Part shown: piece by piece, positions 54,441 to 64,000 of the stretch
How positions within the stretch are numbered: position 1 is the first letter of the stretch
How the letters are laid out: every line of letters begins with the position of its first letter
Assembly (NCBI RefSeq): GCF_031143425.1
Contig: NC_090448.1
Coordinates: forward strand, 536,318,313-536,382,312
Reading direction: 5' to 3'
DNA from: Pleurodeles waltl
Lineage: Eukaryota > Chordata > Amphibia > Caudata > Salamandridae
DNA: 64,000 nt
Translations under genes and position numbers: made by a program
Notes under the pieces: generated by a model
The model's database searches: none
Told to the model about the DNA's origin: nothing
Seen by the model: the letters and a program-made list of their open reading frames with translations, nothing else

Positions 54441-57400
54441 AGAGGACGACAACTGAACTAAATTTTGCAGCTGCGTCAGGAGTGTTTATGGTAGTATGCA
54501 GTCAGAACTCTGACTATACTAGGGAGCACCAGCAACTATACAGCTGATGACTGGGCATAAAAGATGGAAAGAGGCATAATCAAGGCTACTGGATTTATGA
54601 GGCAGGGAAGGGCCAAAGTATGTGGCAAGGTTGATTTAATTATGCAGCAAGAAAAATCTAATTATGCGGCGTAATGCAGCACATTTTGTGATAGTATTAT
54701 TTCATTATTTTGTCATTTTTAGGTCAAGCATTAGCTTTCGACCTGGTGTATACTTAAGTATACTTATACTGTGGGTTAAAGGAATTTCATTTGTCGGTTG
54801 CCATGTCCTTTAAAAATTCTTGCTCGCTAGTGGTCAGTGCTGTTGTTTTCTCCCTCCTTTTTCTGTTTTAGATCAGTGACGTACTGCTATATTGTCCCTT
54901 ACTTTGTTTTCTTTATCTGTTTTCTGTGACAGATTATTTTTTAGATTGCTTTGGTGCTCCCCTTTCACTGTGGATGTTTTAGGCTGATAGCTTCCTGTGT
55001 TTTATTTCAGCATTCCGTTTCTCCCACCTCCTCCCATGCCGCTGACATTTGTTTTGGCTTTATTCCAGTGCTGTCCTCTACCCTGCTCCGAAAATACACT
55101 TATTTTACTAAACAAACAACTCCTAAAATAAGCTTATTTTAATAAAGAAAAACCATATGCCCTCGCATTACATCGCAGAGAGTCTCTCTTTCTCCAGGGC
55201 CCCTCCCTGCCAGCACTCACAACATCACACACAGGGCATTGCTTATCTCCTTTATGAGGCCATAAACCTACTCAGGCTGCTCTGCTAACTTCATTAGAGC
55301 TTTTTTTTTGTTTTTGCTCGTGGGCGCTGTTGTCAAAAGATGACAATTAGCTTGTTTGAAATGTGCAAAACCTATTGCATTGCAAATGCTTGTTCCTTTT
55401 GTCTCTCGCCTTCGCTCTCATGTAGTTCTTGTGTTATATTACGTTGGCTGCTGAGTCCACATGTAGGCTTTCTGAGTCATCCTCCGCATTCTTTGAGTAC
55501 AGGGCAGCTAGTTAGTCATTCCTTTCTGGTGGTTTTCCTCCGGTGAGTAAGTCGCATACAGATTTCGTAAGGGTGCTGCCACCAGCGGCCCTGGTTGTGT
55601 GGGAGGGAGGCACAGATAAAAAGGATAGTGCAAGGGTTATCGGTTAATTCACGAGTCAGGGGTTATGTAGCCCAACAGCCCCCTGCTAAACACAGTGTGA
55701 TTTTCGAAAAAACTCTTAAAATCCTGGTGCTTAAAAAACGTTTGACATACTGTAATGCAATCTGATACTTGTGGTTTGGTACATTGTTATCCTTGGGCCA
55801 AGTTATTGTTATATTAAACGAGAAAAACAGGGTAGACTGAGGCTGCTGACCCTTTCCCGGAGATTATCATGCATGGCTCGTGTGATAATTTTATCATTTA
55901 CTGACACTCGATTTCCCGAACTTTAACCCTCAATCGCTTTCAATTCTACTGCTACTCTGACTATCTACTATCCTGTCTGACATCAATTTAGATGTTAGTG
56001 GACAGTTTGTCTTAGTAGTTAAGATTCGTCTTCACATGCACGCTACATAGTGCATCATTTGCAAACCAACAAAAATTACATTTGTCCTATACTTACTTAA
56101 AAAGAAGCCAAGTTTGCAGTTACATAATATATCAGACGGCCGCAACATATTGGATAGCAGCAATGTAGCATAACAAGAACTAAATCTTACATACTATAGA
56201 AATTAACTACATAACATATCTACTAGTTGGAGCATACCAGGGCGCAAGCTCTGCTTTCCGACATGTTGTCTATTTTTGGGCTTGCACCACGCCCATCTCA
56301 CGCCCAATTTATGGCGCAAGAAAAGGCCAGTTATGAATTTGCAATGCCAATAGCTGTAACTCAAGTAAATGCGAGACCCACCACATTGCAAATGCTTGTT
56401 ACACTTGTAAATCACTGTCTGGCCATTCATTGAACCTCATTAGTACCAATTTAATATTCAAATACAGCAGAATTCAACAGAAAGATGACCAGTCAGCTTT
56501 TGCAAAAGGCCTTCCACCGTACAGTAACTCGTCACTGCACTTTTACCAGCTTTTGAACCGTTTGAGCTAGAAACACAATTTTGAGATTATGCAGCAGATG
56601 ATAGATTATGTGGCAAAAGCAGCAAATCCATAATCATGCAAAAAATGCTGCAGCCACACAAAAGAAGTCCAGTGCCCCATAGGCATAATGGTGTTCCTTA
56701 ATGTGGGTGTTTTAGAAGTCTCTTGCCAAAGGCAGTACTATGCATAAAAAGCACGCCCCAGAGAAGTATTGAAGAGGAGGCTACCCTTGGGTCACTGACT
56801 GCTTGCGCTGCATTTGAAGAAAGAGAACATTGGTGGAATGGCTTTATAGGCTCCAGTTGACCTAGGAGAACAGATCCCAAAGCTACGCAGAAGTTGAGGC
56901 TAATAGGGATAATAGGAGAAACATAAACATGTGTGACCTGATGTACCTATAAAGAGGGCTTATTGCATCAGGAAGCGAAGCAGCCTCAAGTCTTGTTGGG
57001 ACAGGAGAGTGGAACTCTAGCCCACAGCCAACACAGAGACATATCTGCTTCCCAGGGGTCCACAAGAGGAAAGAAGAAACAGTCCTTCTCAGCAAAGACA
57101 ACTTGTGGACATGCCTGTCAAATTTGAGAGCAGTTGAGTAGGACATTTGTAGAACAATAATAGAAGGTCAAATCTTGTATGACAGTGACAATAAACATCC
57201 AAAGACATCAAGGCAATGAGCGAGTGAGTGAGTCCAATAGGGGCACTATTTCAACTGTGTAATCGACCATGGCAGACGTTACGACAATGCTTACTGCAGC
57301 GGTGGACGACCTCAAAGCATGTGAATAAATGCAATGATCTTGAAGAAAGATCGAGACAAGGTAAAAATTGAGTATGGATTGTCAGAGAGTTAGCAAAGTG

Positions 57401-58030
57401 GGTAATATAGACACCTACTGTGCAAACCTGTTTCATCACACCCAGAAAAAGGTACAGTCTGTGTAATCTCCATTGTGAGGGCTCACAGAGTGGGATTGCC
57501 AAAGAACGAACTAGTGGCAAGTCCAAGGGACATACTAGTTAAGCTGGTCTCATCCCAATCTAAAGATTGAATACTGCAAGAAGGGAGAAAGAGTGAAACA
57601 ACAGAATTCAACATTAATGCTTTCCTTCTATTTCAGTACTCATCACTGAACACCCTGAATAAATGAAGAGCACTTAAGGTGGTGGTTGGGAAGCTCGGAA
57701 GCTTGGATTCAAAACCTATGTGATTACACATCGTAAAAAGGGCAGAACATTACTGAATGTGAAAGATCTGCTAGTTCAAGCTAGAACGAAGAACATTTGA
57801 TGGATCAACAGAAAGCAAGATTGGAATGGAGTCACAGTAGCAGGAGAAGATGGGGAGGATGGTCACTTAATAAAAATGGAAAGATTTCATCAGTGCGCAG
57901 GGATCGTTGGTGAAGGGTAAAAAATATTGCTTTGTTAAAGTAAAACTCACATTTTGAGGGGCACACATATCACTCGAGAAGGTAAACGTATTCCCTAAGT
58001 CTGGAGGGTGGGAGTAGTCTATCTACTTGT
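54441..58030. other. Unassigned, repeat-suspected
   Basis: No exon or complete element could be supported in 3.6 kb. Snippets aattatgcagcaagaaaa (54640) and gattatgcagcagatg (56583) recur in different contexts and suggest a dispersed repeat. 55010-55560 is pyrimidine-rich. Confidence 0.3.
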
Positions 58031-58059
58031 CCAGATTCACTTAAAGACTCCGTATATAT

Positions 58060-58072
58060 CTATATATATGTT

Positions 58073-58122
<50 letters not shown>

Positions 58123-58130
58123 TATGTATA
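58060..58130. repeat. (TG)n(TA)n dinucleotide microsatellite
   Basis: gtttgtgtgtgtgtgtg is followed by about 36 bp of alternating TA, then a decayed tatgtatatg. Confidence 0.95.
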
Positions 58131-58269
58131 TGAGTTTGAGGGTGAATGGATAATACTGTAACTGTGGAAAAGAAGGAGGGGTGGGGAACCTAATGCCAAG
58201 GTGGTTTGTTAACGTTCCAGTCAAGTGGTATGGCTATTGACAGAGATCCTACATGTAGAGAGAGGAAGG

Positions 58270-58411
58270 ATGACGATCATGTTTAGGTGTTATGCCATTT
58301 CTCATGGAACATAAGGGGTATGAATTTCCCAACTAAATGGTAGATGATTTGATGAGTGCGATTTGCAGACTCTCATGATGATGTTTATCTAAATTACACC
58401 CGTTTGGTCAC
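58270..58411 (+). pseudogene. Decayed L1-type endonuclease, N-terminal part
   Basis: Around 58298 the plus strand reads SWNIRGMNFPTK, the conserved start of an APE-type endonuclease of L1/Tx1-like LINEs. Near 58390 LNYTRLVT stands where LQETHLVT is expected. Stops and shifts lie between. The reading is interrupted by the MITE at 58415 and resumes after it. It is a different, older lineage from the full-length L1 at 38-45 kb. Confidence 0.6.
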
Positions 58412-58414
58412 TAA

Positions 58415-59329
58415 GGGCCATATTTATACTTTTTGACGCAAAACTGCGCTATCGCAGTTTTGCGCCAAAAAGATTAGCGCCGGCTAACGCCATTCTGAAG
58501 CGCCATGCGGGCGCCGTATTTATTGAATGGCGTTAACCGGCGCTAGCAGACCGCCGCTGCCTGGTGTGCGTGGAAAAAAACCACGTACACCAGGCAGCGC
58601 CGGCGTTGGGGAAAATGGCGTTAGGGCGTCTTAAAATGGGGCAAGTCAGGTTGAGGCAAAAAAATCGCCTCCACCCGATTTGCGCCATTTTTAAAGACGC
58701 CATTTACATGACTCCTGTCTTAGTAAAGACAGGAGTCATGCCCCCTTGCCCAATGGCCATGCCCAGGGGACTTATGTCCCCTGGGCATGGTCATTGGGCA
58801 TTGTGGCATGTAGGGGGGCACAAATCAGGCCCCCCTATGCCAAAAAAAAATATTAAAAAAAAACAAATTATACTTACCTGAACTTACCTGAATGTAACTG
58901 GGATGGGTCCCTCCATCCTTGGGTGTCCTCCTGGGGTGGGCAAGGGTGGCAGGGGGGGTCCCTGGGGGCATGGGAGGGCAGCTGTGGGCTCATTTTGAGC
59001 CCACAGGTCCCTTAACGCCTGCCCTGACCCAGGCGTTAAAAAGAGGCGCAAATGCGGGGTTTTTTGCCTCGCCCACTCCCGGGCGTGATTTTTGCCCGGG
59101 AGTATAAATACGACGCATTTGCGTCGCAGTCATTTTTTGAGACGGGAACGCCTACCTTGCATCTCATTAACGCAAGGAAGGCGTTCACGTAAAAAAATGA
59201 CGCTCATTCCTCATACTTTGGCGCTAGACGCGTCTAACGCCAAAGTCTAAATGTGGCGTTAGTTTTGCGCCGAATTTGCGTAGAAAAAAACGACGCAAAT
59301 TCGGTGCAAACGGAGTATAAATATGCCCC
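58415..59329. mobile_element. 915-bp Harbinger-like MITE with TAA duplication
   Basis: The left end GGGCCATATTTATACTTTT pairs with the right end agtataaatatgcccc. Identical taa at 58412-58414 and 59330-59332. It shares family and internal hairpin (actcctgtcttagtaaagac, aggagtca) with 31589-32497, but is far richer in CpG (gcgccggctaacgcc, gacgcaaatt), so it is probably the younger copy. A second internal hairpin ccatgcccaggggac/gtcccctgggcatgg is at 58758-58791. The frames of 62-105 codons are not conserved and not genes. Confidence 0.9.
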
Positions 59330-59332
59330 TAA

Positions 59333-59880
59333 ATATTCACAATTAATTACTCACAAAACATACCCAAGACTATTTTTCATGCCAGTCAAATGAAAGTCTG
59401 TGGGGTGGTGGTTACCTTCCTGTGGATCTCAAGTTTGAAGCAGAGGAAGTCATGATAGGAACGTATGTGATAATCTTTGGTACAATGGAGGATACAGGAC
59501 ATACACCTAAACCTCAAATTCTAATCAGGAATTGTTTACGAAGGCGGTCATATACATTGTTAGTGACAAAGGCTCAGGTGAGATGATGTAGCTAGGGGAC
59601 TTTAATATAATATCAAATCACAACTAGACGCACACCCACAAGGTAGTTGGACAAGAGGTGAAATGGTTCACACGATGATTTGAGCTTTCTTAGACCTGGG
59701 TCTGCATGATGTATGGATGTATATTTACCCCACTCAGCGTGAATAAACCTTTTTATCGCATAGCCCTATGACTTACACAGGGATAGACATGATATGGTGT
59801 ACTAGTATGCTAGTTTGTGCCACAGAAAAGGTGGCACTGGGTCTCAATACAGACCACGTGGAATGGGACGTAGAAAAGGG
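59333..59880 (+). pseudogene. Decayed L1-type endonuclease, C-terminal part
   Basis: Continuing after the MITE, the plus strand reads LGDFNIISNHN near 59595 (the GGDFN box). Then, with stops, it reads LDLGLHDVWMYIYPT near 59692 and SPMTYTGIDMIWCT near 59765 (the DVWR..HP and S-x-IDxI boxes). The order and spacing match an APE-type endonuclease. Past about 59880 no RT motif could be followed. Confidence 0.6.
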
Positions 59881-61090
59881 CGTAGAATAGGTCCCTCACA
59901 TTTAAGAGGATATCCAGATCAGTTTAATAACACAGCTAGGCCTTCTTTTGTTTGTATGGTGTTTGGGGCTTACCTGAATGTATTTTCCTATGTTTACCAC
60001 TTATATGTGATGGATAAATTATGCAGAGTTGGGGGTCTGTATTATGAATATTATTGTGTTAGTGCTAGAGGGCCCCTACTGATTTTGTTATTTCATGACT
60101 CCTGTCGAGGCAATTCTTTATCAGTAACGATGACACTTTTTATACCGTTATCATCACTGTTTATGTAAAACTGGTATTATCTTACAGATCGGCGTGCTGG
60201 GTAAACCTGTGAGCTCTTGGTATCTTAAGGAGTAAAATTGCTATCCAAGCCTGTGATAGCTGTATAACCAGTAGAACAGTTCCACAGCCTACTGACAGGG
60301 ATTCTTAGGTCCGTGTACATCTTCATTTTCCCACTCTGCCACCTCAAAGAAGATTCCCGGGCACAATACATGACTGTATATCTACTTGGAAAATGTAGAA
60401 TTAGAAAGCTGTTACATGGCAGTAAAGCAGAACTATGCTACATACATATCAGTTGGAGGCAAGGTCGAAATGTATACCGAGATTTTTTGAACTGCCTGTA
60501 AAACATGACTTTTTGGCAACTTTTACGCAAAAATGAGTGAAAATGCAAAATGTTACCACCACTTTATACCAAGATTTTAGTGGTATTTCCATCCCCAACA
60601 TCACCATTGAGAATATACTTTTTAGTCACATCATATGTGCCTCTTCAGGACTGCCTATATAATAGGATCTAGGAGGCAATTCAGAAGGTTCCTCTGAAGG
60701 CAGTGAAAGTTGAGTGTGTGACCACCACCTCCTAGCCGCGCACCAAACATCTTTGTTTTTTTAAAACAAACTCCCAGAGGGGGAGTTTGGTATTAAAAAA
60801 AACAAAAAAATCCCCACGCCCTGGAAGTTTTCTCCCATGGTGTGAATGCAATTTAGCTATTTTTCTGCCCAGTACCCCAATCGCTGTACTTCAGACAATC
60901 TGCTCTATATAGGGCGGGCAGTCTGATGTCCTTACTGTGATGGGCCCCACTCTGTTGGGCCATCAAAGTAAGCTATACGACGGCAGAGCCAGCAGGGGCA
61001 CTGCCTTAAGGCAGAAGACAGTCCACCTGACTCATAATAGTGCAGGCGGACCAAGGGTTTGATGGACAGGGTGCTCTGCCACATCTGTGC
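59881..61090. other. Unassigned
   Basis: It may include further decayed LINE sequence after the endonuclease relic, but no reverse transcriptase box is recognisable. An aaaacaaactcccagagggggagtttggt palindrome sits near 60766-60793. Confidence 0.3.
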
Positions 61091-61094
61091 GGAG

Positions 61095-61420
61095 TAGCCT
61101 CCCTTCCAAATTAAGATTTGCATTGGATAGTTTCCCAAAGTAACGCAAAGTTGTGCTATGATCTGCGTTGCGTTACTTTGTGTCAATCGGCTGTTCCATG
61201 GTTGGTACATGAGTGTCCCATGCACCCACCCACGGTTTTCAATGCAATTTCTATCTACCAACTCTTGTGGACAGGGATTTGTGCAAAATGGCTCTTTGAG
61301 GAAAGCGTATCGAGGAGTAATGTTTCCATTTCTCCTCCGTTTTCCTTTTTGCATTTGTTCTGCACTGTACAGCACACCTACAATGCGGGGAAATTGTTAA
61401 AAGATCTCCTTTCTGTACAA
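61095..61420 (+). mobile_element. MITE remnant, same family as 13605-14038
   Basis: It shares the order catgcacccacccacggt, then a tatctaccaactcttgt equivalent, aggagtaatgtttccatttctcct, ctttttgcatttgttctgca and gtacagcacacc with the 13.6 kb copy. The ends are lost. Confidence 0.5.
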
Positions 61421-61540
61421 AAACTGTTTACAGAATGTACACACACTTGCACTGTGGCTCAAAGATGTGTGCTCGGGCGCGTGGCAGCCTGAAGCGTGCC
61501 AGCGCAAGGAGAACGCTACACGTCATCTCTTGGTAGTCAT

Positions 61541-61570
61541 GGCGCTGTTCTGTTCTGTTCTGTTCTGTTC
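61541..61570 (+). repeat. (CTGTT)n pentanucleotide microsatellite
   Basis: Five head-to-tail ctgtt/ttctg units. Confidence 0.9.
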
Positions 61571-63000
61571 CATTCATGCAACGCAGGGCAGCAATTTTAG
61601 TTGCTGTACTGTGTGTCATGATTTTATCATAAGACAGTGTCTAAACTGACTTTGTAGCTCTTTAGCTAATTGACTTGAAAATTGCGATATAGTATATACA
61701 CTTTGTCCCTGTTTGCTTATAAGGTTGTTGAGTTAAAAAAAATCCTTTGAACTCATTGGATTCGATAAAGCTATTTTTGCTGCACCACTTCTCGACACAC
61801 AGATTAAAAACAACACCCTGCACCATGCAGAAACAAACCCCAGATTATGGAAGCACTATGAGGCCATACAGATTGTAGAAATAAGATACAAATTAGCTAA
61901 TTATATCACATAAATTAACATAATATATTCAATTTACTCTTCTTATGTTACACCTATGAGTTACATGGAATCCTTTTTCCAACTAGGTTTATGCATGTCC
62001 TCACGTTCACAGAAAACACAATTATTGTTGCAAGATTTCATGGACCCCATGTTCTGATTAGTGTCGTAATTCCATTTTTGCATAATAGTTGCTAAATTGA
62101 CAAATGAATGGGAAGTGCAATAAAGACGAGTTTCTAACAAGGTTGTAGGAAGGGTAACACAACACAGATGTTAAGGTCTCTTGTTATCATGGGTGGGCTC
62201 TTGGTTGACTCTGGGTTTGAATACTTAACATTAAAGAATGAGATTGTATTAATTTTGTCCTGACCTTTAATTAAAAATAGAGGAGGAGGTCAGTGGTGCT
62301 CCTCAGACTTCCACCACAGGATATTAACTATATGGGCGGTACAGTAATGGGGAGATTTGTGGGGGCTTATTGGAGAACATGGGAAGTACTTAGAGAACAT
62401 TTTTGGGCTCTATGAAGAATAATTTAGTAGGTATAAAGTCCGGAATCTAGACCGCACAGCCTTAGAAGAAAGGACCCGAATGCATTTGTCTTGATGAAAC
62501 GTGCCCAAAGCTTTCTAACAATAGGTAGAGCATGGATGAGGGGCAGTTCTGCTGATTCTGTGTTGAGCAATGTCTTTTAGGAAGCCCAGGATCCTCATCC
62601 CTTTTCTTTTTGGCTGAACTTCGATGAAGTTCGGCAGAGTGGCCTACACAAATTGTTAAACGAGGGATAATTTATCCAAGAGGAGAAGAAACCGTGGCTT
62701 GCTTAAAAAGACAGGGGTGGAACCAGAGTGAAAAGTAAAACAAAGCAAGCCAGGTGAAGCAGAGCTTCAACTCAGCACGGGATCATCGAAGCAGCATTTT
62801 ACATACTAAACACAATTAGTAAGACTGCAAACTTCAGAACTCAAGAATTGTGGTGTCTCTAGATGTGATTATTAAACGGGCACACAAAGAGACAGAAATA
62901 AAAGTGGCAGAGCCACTTACAACAGGCCTGTGTCAGCTTTGGCATATAATGATTGTGTGCTTGTGTGGTATTACCTACTGGTGATAGCTAGTAGGTAGTT
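61571..63000. other. Unassigned
   Basis: AT-rich DNA with a short gaacttcgatgaagttc palindrome near 62617. No gene is seen. Confidence 0.3.
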
Positions 63001-63660
63001 ATAGGTAGGGCCAACTTTTCCCATAGAGGAAGCATGTTTGTGTTTTGCTAATAACGTTTGTGCCGTTTGACAAATCTTCACACAATTTTCAAAACACATA
63101 CGGTTCTGGGGTGATTGGTCAAGCGGGGGCTGAGAAAAAGGGGGAGGTCCCAATACACTTTTTCCCCATGTAATGTGTATAGGGATTTTGCAATTTTTAT
63201 GCATGATACTGCCCAAACTGCTAAATGAACTTCCACCAAATTTGGCAGAATGCTAGATCTTGGTCCAGAAAGATCTCTTTTTGTTACTTGGTGTAAATCT
63301 GTTCAGCAGTTTGAAAGTGATTAAAGGAAAAAATATGATATCTAGGGACATGGATCCTTCATGAATCTGCAGGTACCCGTGGATCCAAAGCCCAATGGGA
63401 AAAAAAATGTAACCTACTCACACACCATAACCCTGCTGCTGGGAATGGGAGCACGTGGGAGGGTTGGATCAGCAAGGCCCTGAGGCCTACCCCTGCCATG
63501 CATGGGCAAAGGCAGTGCATGGCAGTAGTTGTATTAAAGTACAGTATTTATATATTACTTTATGTTAAAAAAACATAGAAATTCATTGAAAAAACCACAA
63601 AGGTTATAGGGCTGTTCTGGTTAAGTTGACAGTTTACCCACACAAAACCAAAGAAATTCA
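63001..63660. other. Probable dispersed repeat, family unknown
   Basis: Phrases such as actgctaaatgaacttccac then caaatttggcagaatg, and gtgtaaatctgttcagcagt are of a kind that recurs in vertebrate interspersed repeats. No termini or coding motif let me name a family. Confidence 0.3.
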
Positions 63661-63750
63661 GCAGTTATAGTTATAGTTATATTTATCTGAAGAAACTATA
63701 ACTTATACCATAAACTAACTTGAGGCTACTAGTTGTAGTTTCTTAACAGC
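63661..63750. repeat. TATAGT-rich foldback segment
   Basis: gttatagttatagttata is followed after a short loop by gaaactataacttatacc, giving an imperfect hairpin. Confidence 0.5.
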
Positions 63751-63905
63751 ACAGCTTTGGGCACCGGCACTCATTCTTTCACAAATTAAGCACTGCAGAT
63801 GGGGCACCTGCCTCACCCTCCCCTCCGATGCCACTACTTATGAACACTTATCCAACTCAGTTGTAATCAAACTTTTAATCTCATATGGATGAAATTTAGC
63901 AGTGC

Positions 63906-63989
63906 ACCTGCCAAGGTATGAAACTGCCACTGAGTGAAACAGATATCTCTCTGGGTTTCACTCAGTGGCAGTTTCATATTTTGGCAGGT
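63906..63989. repeat. 35-bp inverted repeat (strong hairpin)
   Basis: The arm 63906-63940 (acctgccaaggtatgaaact...) and arm 63955-63989 match at 33 of 35 positions as reverse complements, with a 14-base loop. It could be the end of a foldback element running out of the window. Confidence 0.85.
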
Positions 63990-64000
63990 CCAATGCTGAG

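Noticed and set aside
58564..59107. Frames of 105 and 62 codons within the CpG-rich MITE
   Set aside because: The related copy at 31589-32497 does not conserve them.

Overview
The window is repeat-dominated nuclear DNA from a vertebrate with a very large genome. I infer a salamander, most likely a newt such as Pleurodeles. The reasons are kilobase-scale LTRs packed nose to tail, a full-length L1, several Harbinger-type MITE families with 3-bp target duplications, Deu-type SINE relics, and no recognisable host exon in 64 kb. The species call is an inference from repeat style. I found no prokaryotic features, no CRISPR array, and no rRNA or genuine tRNA gene.

Layout. 1-3.77 kb: degraded PIF/Harbinger-like DNA transposon material, with one open 3' exon, a lysine-rich repeat-coding stretch, two tandem-repeat blocks and two terminal fragments. 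3.99-6.48 kb and 17.04-19.39 kb: two related 2.4 kb LTRs (family 2), the second a solo LTR with an ACACT duplication. 9.45-10.07 kb: a 39-bp minisatellite. 10.8 kb: a Deu-type SINE relic. 11.31-13.40 kb and 14.82-16.93 kb: two plus-strand solo LTRs of family 1. 20.889-28.757 kb: a complete, young, minus-strand family 1 LTR element. It has LTRs of 2,251 and 2,258 bp, a CTTAC duplication, and an internal region coding only a SAP-domain Gag-like protein and a 37-residue-repeat protein. No protease, RT, RNase H or integrase is visible. 30.36-34.85 kb: two direct repeats of about 200 bp about 4.3 kb apart, enclosing a 909-bp MITE. 36.06-36.64 kb: a (CATC)n-type satellite. 37.97-44.75 kb: a full-length minus-strand L1 with a 16-bp duplication. 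Its ORF1 has one stop and its ORF2 one frameshift, but the YADD is intact. It landed in the end of an older hAT-like MITE. 44.96-47.11 kb: a minus-strand family 1 solo LTR. 47.3-53.1 kb: MITEs and a (GTGAGT)-type satellite split by a hAT element with an 8-bp duplication. 53.99-54.44 kb: a 3' L1 tail. 58.27-59.88 kb: a decayed L1 endonuclease region cut by a MITE. The remainder is unassigned AT-rich DNA.

Nothing here works as an operon or host pathway. What can be read is the history: nested insertions that order the elements in time, LTR-LTR recombination leaving solo LTRs, and one recently mobilised non-autonomous LTR element that must have borrowed its enzymes from a partner elsewhere.
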